64,000 bases of DNA from Bacteroidia bacterium (lineage in GTDB: Bacteria > Bacteroidota > Bacteroidia > Flavobacteriales > Schleiferiaceae). The position numbers and the translations under genes were made by a program. Where the stretch lies: positions 62,001 through 126,000 of the forward strand of contig JAUHWL010000006.1 in NCBI GenBank assembly GCA_030424545.1, given 5' to 3'. The notes beneath the pieces were generated by a model that worked only from the letters and a program-made list of their open reading frames with translations, was not told where the DNA came from and searched no databases. Positions 35,102 through 43,271 of the stretch are shown one piece after another (position 1 is the stretch's first letter; every line of letters begins with the position of its first letter).

Positions 35102-35479
35102 TTATTTTATTAATTCGAATGAAATCAAGACTGGTATCAAAAGACCAACTACCCAAAAAATAAAATTAAAAAGTCCTGACCTAATTAATTTGAAATCCAT
35201 CGAGTAAAAAGTGTCCACTGGTTCTTCATTGAATAATTTCAAATAAATCCAAAATTGGAGTCGAAATATTCCGTATGTAAAAATTGGAACCATTAGAATT
35301 GGTATAGTTGGAATGGATTCACGAAAGTTAATTGATAAGAGATAACCGATAACAAATAAACTAACAGATGTTATCCAAATCCATTTTTCAATTTTCCGGT
35401 CGGTTAAAATCTCACGCTTAAATAGAAAGATTAATTGAATCGCCATGCCTATCGGTATAATTAAGAAGTCTGCTTTCAT
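35102..35479 (-). CDS. Hypothetical integral membrane protein of the AT-rich island
   Basis: The ATG at 35479 begins MKADFLIIPIGMAIQLIFLF, the first of about four hydrophobic helices in 125 residues; others are WIWITSVSLFVIGYLLSI, IPTIPILMVPIFTYGIFRLQ and NFIFWVVGLLIPVLISFEL. No motif identifies a function. The DNA is AT-rich like the rest of the island and unlike the neighbouring mtaB and methyltransferase genes. It is the first gene in the island's minus-strand order and is upstream of the 174-residue protein gene. Confidence 0.6.
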   Translation of the reverse strand: MKADFLIIPIGMAIQLIFLFKREILTDRKIEKWIWITSVSLFVIGYLLSINFRESIPTIPILMVPIFTYGIFRLQFWIYLKLFNEEPVDTFYSMDFKLIRSGLFNFIFWVVGLLIPVLISFELIK

Positions 35480-35584
35480 TTTTTTTATTAGCTCAACAAT
35501 TAGTAAACAACAACTCAATTGCAGTTGTTTTCCCTTTATGAGTCACCCAAAATCAGCAACTCCTCAGCTTCAAAAATAGCGCAT

Positions 35585-35592
35585 TACCTTTG
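35585..35592 (+). promoter_or_regulatory. -7 promoter box TACCTTTG
   Basis: An exact TAnnTTTG match lies 90 bp before the methyltransferase ATG. No -33 TTG is at the right spacing. A transcript from here would carry the heptamer array in its leader. Confidence 0.35.
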
Positions 35593-35636
35593 GCGCGGAA
35601 ACTAAATTTAGTCACTCCATATAAATCCTCATAGGA

Positions 35637-35671
35637 GCCAACTAAGCACTCAAGACTAGAAACTAACGACT
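35637..35671. repeat. Heptamer array, right edge of the AT-rich island
   Basis: CCAACT preceded by G, then AAGCACT, CAAGACT, AGAAACT, AACGACT: ACT recurs every 7 bases over five units. Read on the other strand it is AGTCGTT, AGTTTCT, AGTCTTG, AGTGCTT, AGTTGGC. AGTCGTT, AGTCTTG and AGTGCTT also occur in the left array at 33371. Confidence 0.8.
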
Positions 35672-35681
35672 CAAAAAAAAT

Positions 35682-36383
35682 ATGGATATCCTCGGCACTG
35701 CCATTCGCGATTGGCACAACGGCATAAAAGACCAAATTTTATGGATCAACAACAAATATGGCGCGCCCGAAGAAATGCCCATCGATTATTATTTCCGCGC
35801 AGCAGATGAGTTGCCCGAGCTGGAAGCCTTTGCATTGGAGCAGTGCCGCGGAAAAGTGCTGGATGTTGGCGCAGGAGCCGGAGCACATGCCTTGCCTTTG
35901 CAGCAGCGCAAGCTTAATGTTGATGCGTTAGAAATTTCGGCAAACGCGTGCCAAGTACTGAAAGAGCGCGGAGTGAAAAACATCATAAACAAAGACATTT
36001 TTAAGACCGAAGGCAAACAAAATTACGATACCGTTTTATTGCTGATGAATGGGCTGGGCTTGTCGCAAGATGTAAACGGCATGCGCGATTTGCTCAAGCA
36101 TCTCAAAACATTTTTGGCGCCTGGCGGACAAATTTTATTCGATAGCAGCGATGTGTATTATTTGTACGACAATGCGCTCGAAAAAGTAGAAAAACCCTCC
36201 GATCGGTATTATGGCGAAATTGAATACCAATATCAATACAAAAATGAAACGGGCGCGTGGTTTAAATGGCTGTACATCGATTATGCGTTTTGCGCGCAAA
36301 TTGCCACCGAAATGGGTTTCGCCCCAGAATTGATGGCGCAAGATGATGAAGGCCATTTTTTGTGTAGGTTAACCGTTATATAA
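35682..36383 (+). CDS. Class I SAM-dependent methyltransferase
   Basis: The 233-residue product has the Rossmann-fold methyltransferase motif I VLDVGAGAGAHALPLQQRKL, followed by motif II acidic residue in VDALEIS. Motif IV-like YDTVLLLMNGLGLSQ and motif V-VI LKTFLAPGGQILFDSSDVYY also fit. An N-terminal helical region of about 55 residues precedes it (IRDWHNGIKDQILWINNKYG). The substrate, a small molecule or a protein, cannot be told. The gene is GC-rich like mtaB and the ABC lipoprotein gene, in contrast to the adjoining island. Confidence 0.87.
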   Translation: MDILGTAIRDWHNGIKDQILWINNKYGAPEEMPIDYYFRAADELPELEAFALEQCRGKVLDVGAGAGAHALPLQQRKLNVDALEISANACQVLKERGVKNIINKDIFKTEGKQNYDTVLLLMNGLGLSQDVNGMRDLLKHLKTFLAPGGQILFDSSDVYYLYDNALEKVEKPSDRYYGEIEYQYQYKNETGAWFKWLYIDYAFCAQIATEMGFAPELMAQDDEGHFLCRLTVI

Positions 36384-36479
36384 TAACACATGTCTTTCGA
36401 TGAATATAAAATAGAGGCTTAAATAGGCTATAGATGAGTTGTATATGACATTTTTATACATTAGTAAAAATTTGAATTC

Positions 36480-38819
36480 ATGAAACGAAATCTATCTCTC
36501 TTCGCCATTGTCTTTTTATTTCTGACTGCTGCTAAGCCTGCCTATTCTTCCCACATTTTAGGAGGAGAATTAACTTTTAAAGCAATAAATGACAGTGTTT
36601 TTAATTTTAGATTAACGCTGTATCGCGACCCTACAGGGGCTAGTATGGGGAACGCTAAAACACTGCGCGATAAGCATGGTAGTGTAAACGAAAGTTTTGT
36701 AGTTGCTTTAGATTCTATGGTCACTAAAAAAGTATCGTGCACAGAAAACATAGAAGTTTATTATTATTCTGCCGATAAGGTAATAAACGACACCTATACT
36801 GAACATATAGTTTATTGGTCTGACTGTTGCCGTAGAGGCAGTATAGACAATATTTTTGGCAGTGGCGGATTTTATCTAAGTGCAGTTTTGCATCCGAGCA
36901 TTTTTAACAGGGCATGGAAATACCGCAGTACACCACAGTTTTATGCACCGGCAAACCCCATTCTATATACACCTTTTGTCTCTCAATTAGATTTAAGCTC
37001 ATATAGTATAAATGGCGATTCCCTTTTTATTGAATTGATAAAAGCGCAAGAGGGTTCTAATGATACTGGCGTAGATCTTTCATATAGTTTTCAAACAAAC
37101 GAGAACTTTCCTTTTGGTATAAATGTGCTTACAACATTTAATGCGAATACGGGGATTTTAGAAGTAACAGACCCCTTAATAGGGGAATTTGTAGTTGCGG
37201 CAAAAGCCAGTATGTATCATCAAGGGGTATTGGTTTCATCAACGGTTAGAGATTTAATGTTTTTCTCAAAACCATATAGCCCCGTTTATGCCAATTTCCC
37301 AACTACCGAAGTTAAAAATGTAAAATCAGGTACAGGAGGATATACTAAACAAGGTAATCAGCATTATTTTACTGTTTATGAAGGAGAAACAGTAGAGTTT
37401 GATTTTGAAGCGAAAAACTCAACGACATTTCCATTCTTCAACCCACCTATTGTATCTACGTTGTACGGTAATAACTGCATCAACAACAAATGCGCAACTT
37501 TTGCGGGAATATTGGTAGACACGCTATTGGTAAACGCGCATTTTTCATTTAAGCTGCCAGCATCTTTTGTAACTAGCCAAGGGCAAAGTAAAACTGCCAA
37601 GTTTATGATTAAAACAAAAGGGATAGATCATTGCGGAATTGAATATTTTGGCAATGAGTACATCAATATTAATGTGCTGAATACCACTGTTTTTTCTGCC
37701 CCTGACACGCTTACCATTTGTGAGGGTGATTCTACCATTATAAAAATTACTGGAGATGTTTCTAATCTTTCATGGCAACCTAATGTTGGCGTGCAAAATC
37801 CAACATCAGATTCAACGTGGGTATTTCCGCAAAGCAGCACACTTTATACCATATATAATTTAAACGATAGCAGTTTAACGCAAGTGTTTGTAGATGTTCT
37901 TCCACCCGCTAAGGTAGTGCCAACCGTTACAGCCAACCAAGTTAGCGTACCTGCAAACCCTGACTTTTCGAAGGTAGATTGGTACTATTATAATGTATTG
38001 ATTGATGAAAACACGTTGGTCACAGATGCCATTTCTAACGGTGCATATTGGCCAACCATTTCGGGGCAAGGTTGCGGCTATGAAGGAGACACCACACTTA
38101 AATCTTTGGTAGATTTTGCTAGTGCTGTGCGCGTAAATCAAGGTGTAAAAAGTATAGAAAACTACATTTATAAAACCGAGTTTACTTTTACGCCACAGCA
38201 TGCAAATACCACGTTAAAGTATATGTATTTTACTTTTCCAATTGATAAAATTGACACTTTAAATACCTGGAGTTATCATATTTATGCTGGCAGCAATCCT
38301 ATCGAAATTGCTGTTGGTAGTTTAATTCCGGCAAATAGCCAGTTAAAAACAGGTTCTTTAAATTTAGGTTTGAAATTAAACCAAACGTATAGGGTTGTTA
38401 TTAAAAGCACAAATACAGCGGCTACACAGTTCTGGCCACTTTATTCACCTACTCAGTTTCCGTATTTAGATCAACACAGCTTGGTTTCTTTTGGTTCTGC
38501 TCAAGCCTATACCTTAAACGGAGCCACATTAAATAAGATGCCCTTTGTAGATTTAAATGTTCATTTTCCCGGCATTGGCATTGATGAAAATGAGCAGCCC
38601 TCTTTTGTTGCTTTTCCCAATCCAATGCAAGATGTTCTGCACATAAATGCGCCACAATCTGGCACGCTTACCATGATGGATGCATCAGGAAAAGTTGTGA
38701 TGAAAAAACATATTTCCGTAGGAGAGGTAACTTTAGAAACCAATTTTTTACGAAAAGGATTTTACGTTCTTCAGCTGTATACATTGCAAGGAATATTCAT
38801 ACAGAAATTAACGAAATAG
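36480..38819 (+). CDS. Secreted protein with type A T9SS sorting domain
   Basis: The 779-residue product has a signal peptide (KRNLSLFAIVFLFLTAAKPA) and the N-terminal SHILGGELTFKAINDSVFNF segment typical of a group of Bacteroidota surface proteins. A C-rich stretch (WSDCCRRGSIDN), cadherin- or Ig-like parts (IKITGDVSNLSWQPNVGVQN) and a beta-rich region follow. The last about 80 residues are a type A sorting domain (FVAFPNPMQDVLHINAPQSG to FIQKLTK), which directs export and usually surface anchoring through the type IX system. It is probably adhesive or structural. Single gene, 96 bp after the methyltransferase. Confidence 0.87.
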   Translation: MKRNLSLFAIVFLFLTAAKPAYSSHILGGELTFKAINDSVFNFRLTLYRDPTGASMGNAKTLRDKHGSVNESFVVALDSMVTKKVSCTENIEVYYYSADKVINDTYTEHIVYWSDCCRRGSIDNIFGSGGFYLSAVLHPSIFNRAWKYRSTPQFYAPANPILYTPFVSQLDLSSYSINGDSLFIELIKAQEGSNDTGVDLSYSFQTNENFPFGINVLTTFNANTGILEVTDPLIGEFVVAAKASMYHQGVLVSSTVRDLMFFSKPYSPVYANFPTTEVKNVKSGTGGYTKQGNQHYFTVYEGETVEFDFEAKNSTTFPFFNPPIVSTLYGNNCINNKCATFAGILVDTLLVNAHFSFKLPASFVTSQGQSKTAKFMIKTKGIDHCGIEYFGNEYININVLNTTVFSAPDTLTICEGDSTIIKITGDVSNLSWQPNVGVQNPTSDSTWVFPQSSTLYTIYNLNDSSLTQVFVDVLPPAKVVPTVTANQVSVPANPDFSKVDWYYYNVLIDENTLVTDAISNGAYWPTISGQGCGYEGDTTLKSLVDFASAVRVNQGVKSIENYIYKTEFTFTPQHANTTLKYMYFTFPIDKIDTLNTWSYHIYAGSNPIEIAVGSLIPANSQLKTGSLNLGLKLNQTYRVVIKSTNTAATQFWPLYSPTQFPYLDQHSLVSFGSAQAYTLNGATLNKMPFVDLNVHFPGIGIDENEQPSFVAFPNPMQDVLHINAPQSGTLTMMDASGKVVMKKHISVGEVTLETNFLRKGFYVLQLYTLQGIFIQKLTK

Positions 38820-38903
38820 CTCCGATACACTCGTTTTATATATCCAAATACCTTAATTAAGCGGTGATTTGCAAATGATGTATTTGGACAATAAAGAATA
38901 AAA

Positions 38904-39350
38904 ATGAAAAAGCTTATTTCTAACGATTTTACAAATTTCTACAAGAAGTGGTTGTCGTTTTTAGTGCTGATAGTCGGTTTAGTCATTATTTCATTTATGC
39001 CATACATGTCGCTAAGAATGCCCTTGTTCGTCAGTGTGCTATTGTTTTCAACGCTTTTGTTTGTATTTGTGAGCTACAGCTTCTTAACCATGCATAATCT
39101 GTGTAAAGTGCGTTTAGACGAAGATTATTTATATGTAGATGATTTTAAAAAGGAAGAAATTGTACCCATTAAAAACATCAATAAAGCATGGCAATCTTTT
39201 GGTTTTTACACGAGGCTGATTAATGTTTCTTATCAGGTAAACGAGGAAGAAACCAGAAACATAAAATTCATCGGTCATTTTGAAGTAAACTTGGGCAAAA
39301 AACATCACACAATTATTACTGAAATTAATAATCGGGTAGCGGAGAAATAG
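38904..39350 (+). CDS. Hypothetical membrane protein, 148 residues
   Basis: Two adjacent transmembrane helices (WLSFLVLIVGLVIISFMPYM and FVSVLLFSTLLFVFVSYSFL) are followed by a compact beta-rich domain (KVRLDEDYLYVDDFKKEEIV, then INKAWQSFGFYTRLINVSYQ). This helix-hairpin plus PH-like domain design recalls small membrane bPH proteins, but I cannot assign a family. The function is unknown. A heptamer array fills the space to the next gene. Confidence 0.68.
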   Translation: MKKLISNDFTNFYKKWLSFLVLIVGLVIISFMPYMSLRMPLFVSVLLFSTLLFVFVSYSFLTMHNLCKVRLDEDYLYVDDFKKEEIVPIKNINKAWQSFGFYTRLINVSYQVNEEETRNIKFIGHFEVNLGKKHHTIITEINNRVAEK

Positions 39351-39412
39351 TACATTTCGTAAATAAGCGAATATGCCGATTGGTGTTGAGTGAATAGAGA
39401 GTTGGGAATTGA

Positions 39413-39468
39413 GCTTCAATACAAATTTGTAATTTTCAACATTCAACATTCAACATTCAACATTTGCC
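39413..39468. repeat. Heptamer array with perfect ATTCAAC core
   Basis: Units read GCTTCAA, TACAAAT, TTGTAAT, TTTCAAC, ATTCAAC, ATTCAAC, ATTCAAC, ATTTGCC. The core is the reverse complement of the GTTGAA type at 16223. Degenerate heptads can be followed upstream to about 39392. It ends 5 bp before the NRDE start codon. Confidence 0.85.
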
Positions 39469-39472
39469 ATAT

Positions 39473-40159
39473 ATGTGCACCATCACTTTTCTTCCCTATA
39501 AAAACGGCTACATTTTAACCCAAAACAGAGACGAAAGTCCATTGCGAGCCGATGCTGTTTTTCCTGTGGAAGAAGAAATAAAAAACCAAAAAGTAATTTA
39601 CCCACAAGACCCCGAAGGCAGCGGTAGTTGGTTTGTGAGCACCGAAGCCGGACTAACACTTTGTGTGATGAATGGCGCTTATCATCCGCATAAAAGGGCC
39701 GGGCAATATGCGCATAGTCGTGGGTTGGTTCCGTTGCATTTTCTCGCGTTCGCGGATGCGGATGATTTTATGAATAATTATGCCTATCAAAAACTAGAAG
39801 CATTTACCTTGTTGGTATGTTCGCCAACTGGCGTAGAAGAATTTATTTGGGACGAAACCGACATGAACCGCAAAACGCATCGCGCTAAGCCGCTCATATT
39901 TCAAAGCGACCCGCTGTATAATGCCGAACAAAAAGCATTTCGGAAATCGCTTTTTACCCAATTTATGGTGGAAAATGATGCCATTACAATTTTAGATTTT
40001 CATACCCAACCACAAACGCCAGACAATGCCGTAAATATTTTAATGGACCGCGAACGGGTGAAATCGGTGAGCACAATTCAGCGGTATTTTTATGGTGGTA
40101 TAAATGAAGTAGGCTATTTAAAATTAGGTGCGGAGGGATTACATTGCGTTAGTTTTTAG
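39473..40159 (+). CDS. NRDE (Ntn-hydrolase-like) family protein
   Basis: The ATG at 39473 places Cys at residue 2 (MCTITFLPYKNGYILTQNRD), which is the expected N-terminal nucleophile after Met removal; the codon at 39464 would bury it, so I prefer 39473. The family is named after the NRDE motif, here QNRDESPLR. The 228-residue product has the family length and GSGSWFVSTEAGLTLCVMNG in the core. Members are related to the eukaryotic TANGO2 proteins; the reaction is not established. It directly follows a heptamer array. Confidence 0.85.
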   Translation: MCTITFLPYKNGYILTQNRDESPLRADAVFPVEEEIKNQKVIYPQDPEGSGSWFVSTEAGLTLCVMNGAYHPHKRAGQYAHSRGLVPLHFLAFADADDFMNNYAYQKLEAFTLLVCSPTGVEEFIWDETDMNRKTHRAKPLIFQSDPLYNAEQKAFRKSLFTQFMVENDAITILDFHTQPQTPDNAVNILMDRERVKSVSTIQRYFYGGINEVGYLKLGAEGLHCVSF

Positions 40160-40171
40160 TTTGATTCCTGC

Positions 40172-40179
40172 TATATTTG
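40172..40179 (+). promoter_or_regulatory. -7 promoter box TATATTTG
   Basis: An exact TAnnTTTG match lies 25 bp before the VOC gene start. No TTG at -33 spacing is seen. Confidence 0.45.
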
Positions 40180-40204
40180 AGTGATAATTTAAACACAAAA
40201 CAAC

Positions 40205-40576
40205 ATGAAATTAGGAGCATTTTCAATCAGTTTAAACGTTAAAGATTTAGGGGTTTCAAAAGCATTTTATGAGAAACTTGGCTTTGAACAATTTGGCGGA
40301 AACATGGATCATAACTATCTCATTATGAAAAACGGAAACGCGTTAGTGGGTTTGTTTCAGGGCATGTTTGAAAACAACATTCTCACTTTTAATCCTGGTT
40401 GGGACGAAAGCGCGAACGAGTTAGAAAATTTTGATGAAGTGCGTGACATTCAAAAAAAGCTAAAAGCCGAAGGCGTAGAAATTATTCAAGAAGCCGATGA
40501 AAAAACCGCAGGTCCCGCAAGTTTTGTCATTTCAGACCCAGACGGAAACACCATTTTGATAGATCAGCATGTGTAA
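40205..40576 (+). CDS. VOC (glyoxalase/dioxygenase fold) family protein
   Basis: The 123-residue product has two beta-alpha-beta3 units: FSISLNVKDLGVSKAFYEKL in the first, ending in LIMKNGNALVGLFQG; and IQKKLKAEGVEIIQEADEKT in the second, ending FVISDPDGNTILIDQHV. The SDPDGN pattern with preceding strand is the classic VOC end. Metal-binding residues are not obvious, so it may be a binding rather than a catalytic protein. Single gene with its own promoter box. Confidence 0.85.
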   Translation: MKLGAFSISLNVKDLGVSKAFYEKLGFEQFGGNMDHNYLIMKNGNALVGLFQGMFENNILTFNPGWDESANELENFDEVRDIQKKLKAEGVEIIQEADEKTAGPASFVISDPDGNTILIDQHV

Positions 40577-40619
40577 ATAAAAATTGGTTATTTTTAAAAC
40601 TCATTAAAATCGATTTAAC

Positions 40620-41033
40620 ATGATTTCTAAAACGCGCACCCTATTTATTGTTTTATTTTTTAGTATTCAACTTTTTGCGCAAACAGATAATCTTGAAGCA
40701 GAAAATACTCCATGGTTTGCCATTTCGTGCGAAGATTCTTTTGGTGAAAAAGGATATATGGTTTGGGAAAAAAATGGCGAAAGCATGATTACAGCGGAGG
40801 AAAAAGATTTCTTGGTTATTGAGGGTCAATATATTCTCGGTGCTTCAAAAAAAATGAAAACCGTTTATGAATTATTATCGCAAAGTTTAGGGCAAGAAAC
40901 TATGGACGAAATGCTCATTCATAGCATAGATATGCATAAAAGTGAAGAAACTCTGATTTATGATTTAGAATATTTTCTTCCTTCAAAACAGAAAACATTT
41001 ACCCGCGTTGTGGGTATTAAAACAGCTAAATAA
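40620..41033 (+). CDS. Small exported hypothetical protein
   Basis: A signal peptide (SKTRTLFIVLFFSIQLFAQ) is followed by about 118 residues with no known motif (WFAISCEDSFGEKGYMVWEK, then AEEKDFLVIEGQYILGASKK). There is one Cys in the mature part. The sequence is likely a small periplasmic domain. The function is unknown; the gene is 43 bp after the VOC gene and may share its transcript. Confidence 0.65.
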   Translation: MISKTRTLFIVLFFSIQLFAQTDNLEAENTPWFAISCEDSFGEKGYMVWEKNGESMITAEEKDFLVIEGQYILGASKKMKTVYELLSQSLGQETMDEMLIHSIDMHKSEETLIYDLEYFLPSKQKTFTRVVGIKTAK

Positions 41034-41130
41034 ATTCAAACAAATTTGTGATTAATTGTTCTCGTTTCACAGCAATTTACACCCGATTATTCGCATATTA
41101 GCACAACGTCAAATTCGCTAATCTGCATCA

Positions 41131-41928
41131 ATGCAAAACTTAAAAGACATCACCCTCGCCACAAACGTTTTAACCTTACAGGTGGGCGATTTCATCCGCG
41201 AACAGCAATTAATTATCACCGCTAAAGATGTGCAAACCAAAAGCCTAAATAGCTTGGTGAGTTATGTGGATGTTGAAGCCGAAAAAATGATTGTTTCTGG
41301 ACTAAAAGAAATTTTACCCGAAGCAGGTTTTCTTACCGAAGAAGAAACAACCGCCCAAGAAAAAGGCGAAACGTTTTGGATAATTGACCCCTTAGATGGA
41401 ACCACTAATTTTTTACATGGCATTCCCGCATACGCGGTAAGCATTGCGCTAATGCACAAAAACGAAGTTATGGTTGGGGTAGTTTATGAAATTTGTAGAG
41501 ACGAGCTTTTTTATGCCTGGAAAAATGGCGGTGCTTTTTTAAATGAAAAGCCAATTGCAGTGAGTAGCAAAACCGAATTAAACGACACTTTGCTAGCCAC
41601 AGGATTTCCGTACCATAATTTTAGAAAAATGCCCCAATACATGGCCTTGCTGCAAGATTGTTTTAAAAACACCCGAGGCATGAGGCGCATAGGTAGTGCC
41701 GCTACAGATTTGGCTTATGTAGCAGCGGGTAGATTTAATGGTTTTTTTGAGTATGGTTTAAACCCTTGGGATGTTGCCGCAGGCTGCCTTTTGGTAACAG
41801 AGGCTGGCGGGCAAATTTCAGATTTTAAGGGTGATGCCGATTACATTTTTGGTGATGAAATTGTGTGTGGCGCAAAACCTGTATTCCCGGCAATTTTTAA
41901 TATGGTACATAAGCATTTGGGTAAATGA
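41131..41928 (+). CDS. Inositol monophosphatase family protein
   Basis: This 265-residue metal-dependent phosphatase has the family motifs: E70 (LTEEE), the motif DPLDGTTNF with D86 and D89, and GLNPWDVAAGCLLVTEAGG near residue 215. Members hydrolyse inositol monophosphate, PAP (CysQ) or sugar phosphates. The close match to IMPase spacing favours inositol-1-monophosphatase (SuhB-like), but substrate cannot be fixed by eye. Its last 4 bases overlap the next gene's ATG, so the hydrolase is translationally coupled. Confidence 0.9.
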   Translation: MQNLKDITLATNVLTLQVGDFIREQQLIITAKDVQTKSLNSLVSYVDVEAEKMIVSGLKEILPEAGFLTEEETTAQEKGETFWIIDPLDGTTNFLHGIPAYAVSIALMHKNEVMVGVVYEICRDELFYAWKNGGAFLNEKPIAVSSKTELNDTLLATGFPYHNFRKMPQYMALLQDCFKNTRGMRRIGSAATDLAYVAAGRFNGFFEYGLNPWDVAAGCLLVTEAGGQISDFKGDADYIFGDEIVCGAKPVFPAIFNMVHKHLGK

Positions 41929-42575
41929 AACAACGCGTTTTATTTTTTAGTGGGATGGGGGCAGATCACAGAGCTTTCCAGTTTTTAAGGTTAGAAAACA
42001 TAGAGGCTGTCTACATCAATTGGATTGAACCAAAAACAGACGAACCCCTTGCTACGTATGCGCAACGCCTTATTCACAAGGTAGAAATAAAACCAACCGA
42101 TGTTTTAATTGGTTTGTCACTTGGCGGATTGATTGCACAAGAAATTGCAGCAACACATCAAGTAAAAAAAGTAATACTAATTTCAAGTTTAAGAAGCGGA
42201 GAAACTATGCAGCCGCTTTTTACCGCTGCACAAAAGCTACATATATTAAAGTTGGTGCACGCAGATTTGTTAAAAACCACCTTGGTTAACGGAGCAAAAA
42301 TCGTATTCAGAAGCAACGATGAGCGCGTAAAAATAATGGTAGAAATGCTAGATCAATATTCTGGACAATACTACAAATGGGCTATGATGCAAGTACTAAA
42401 TTGGCAAGGTGCAAATGCAAAGTGCCCTGTGCTACATGTACATGGAGATAAAGATGAATTGTTTCCGATAGAACAAGTAAAAGAAGCTGAAATCATTGCG
42501 AATGGAACTCACCTTATGGTCTCTTTAAAAGCGGCCGAGGTAAGTAAAAAGTTACAAGCATTTTTAGACAATTAA
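41925..42575 (+). CDS. Alpha/beta hydrolase
   Basis: The 216-residue product has the alpha/beta-hydrolase nucleophile elbow GLSLGG (LIGLSLGGLIAQE) at about residue 64, the oxyanion region SGMGADHRAF, and an acid-His end CPVLHVHGDKDELFPIEQVK then NGTHLM. The substrate is unknown; the small size and absence of a cap suggest a simple esterase. It overlaps the IMPase gene by 4 bp. Confidence 0.82.
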   Translation: MKQRVLFFSGMGADHRAFQFLRLENIEAVYINWIEPKTDEPLATYAQRLIHKVEIKPTDVLIGLSLGGLIAQEIAATHQVKKVILISSLRSGETMQPLFTAAQKLHILKLVHADLLKTTLVNGAKIVFRSNDERVKIMVEMLDQYSGQYYKWAMMQVLNWQGANAKCPVLHVHGDKDELFPIEQVKEAEIIANGTHLMVSLKAAEVSKKLQAFLDN

Positions 42576-42578
42576 CCT

Positions 42579-42586
42579 ATTTTTGT
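42579..42586 (+). promoter_or_regulatory. -7 promoter box TATTTTTG of the epimerase gene
   Basis: An exact TAnnTTTG match lies 6 bp before the rfbC ATG and 3 bp after the hydrolase stop, so the message would have almost no leader. No -33 TTG at the proper spacing. Confidence 0.5.
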
Positions 42587-42592
42587 GCGCTT

Positions 42593-43141
42593 ATGAAGGT
42601 AATAGAAACTGGCTTTGACGGCCTTTTAGAATTGGTGCCACGCGTGTTTGAAGATGAACGCGGATACTTTTACGAAAGTTATAATAAAGCGGTATTTAGC
42701 GAGATTGGCATTGAAGCCAATTATGTGCAAGACAATCAAAGTCTATCTCAGAAAAATGTGGTTCGAGGCCTTCACTTTCAAGCCCCGCCTTTTGCACAAG
42801 GTAAATTGGTGCGGGTTATTAACGGTTCTGTTTTAGATATTGCGTTAGATATAAGAGTAGGTTCTCCTACTTATGGCGAATATCATAAAGTGCTATTAAC
42901 CGCAGAAAACAAAAAACTTTTTTGGGTACCGGCTGGTTTTGCGCACGGTTTTGCAACCTTAGAAAACAACACCGTTTTTGCCTACAAATGTACAGATGTG
43001 TACAACCAAGAAAGCGAAGGCGCTGTGCTTTGGAATGACCCTGAACTAAACATTGATTGGGAAGTTAAAAATCCCGTAATTTCTTCGAAAGACAAGAATG
43101 GTACCGCTTGGAAAGATTTTAGATCTCCGTTTGTGTTTTAA
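42593..43141 (+). CDS. rfbC: dTDP-4-dehydrorhamnose 3,5-epimerase
   Basis: This 182-residue cupin-type enzyme of dTDP-L-rhamnose synthesis double-epimerises dTDP-4-keto-6-deoxyglucose. Motifs are FEDERGYFYESYN at the N-terminus, NQSLSQKNVVRGLHFQ with the catalytic His, VLDIALDIR, VPAGFAHGFATLE, and YKCTDVYNQESEGAVLWND with the catalytic Tyr. The length is typical. rfbA, rfbB and rfbD are not next to it, so the pathway genes are scattered. It has its own promoter box. Confidence 0.94.
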   Translation: MKVIETGFDGLLELVPRVFEDERGYFYESYNKAVFSEIGIEANYVQDNQSLSQKNVVRGLHFQAPPFAQGKLVRVINGSVLDIALDIRVGSPTYGEYHKVLLTAENKKLFWVPAGFAHGFATLENNTVFAYKCTDVYNQESEGAVLWNDPELNIDWEVKNPVISSKDKNGTAWKDFRSPFVF

Positions 43142-43271
43142 TTCTAAACAAGATACTAGTTTTTCATTTTACATTGAGAATTTTACCTTTTAATTTTTTT
43201 CTTTTTTTAACCCAGTTTGTTTTTTATGTAAGACCCTAACCTTGGGCTGTTGTATTAAGAAAAACAAAGTT

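Noticed and set aside
39418-39433. Palindrome TACAAATTTGTA as an operator
   Set aside because: It is explained as two adjacent heptamers of the array, and no other copy is near a gene.
43142-43271. tRNA or structured RNA in the AT-rich spacer after rfbC
   Set aside because: Only short imperfect pairings (CCC with GGG) are visible; nothing supports an RNA gene.
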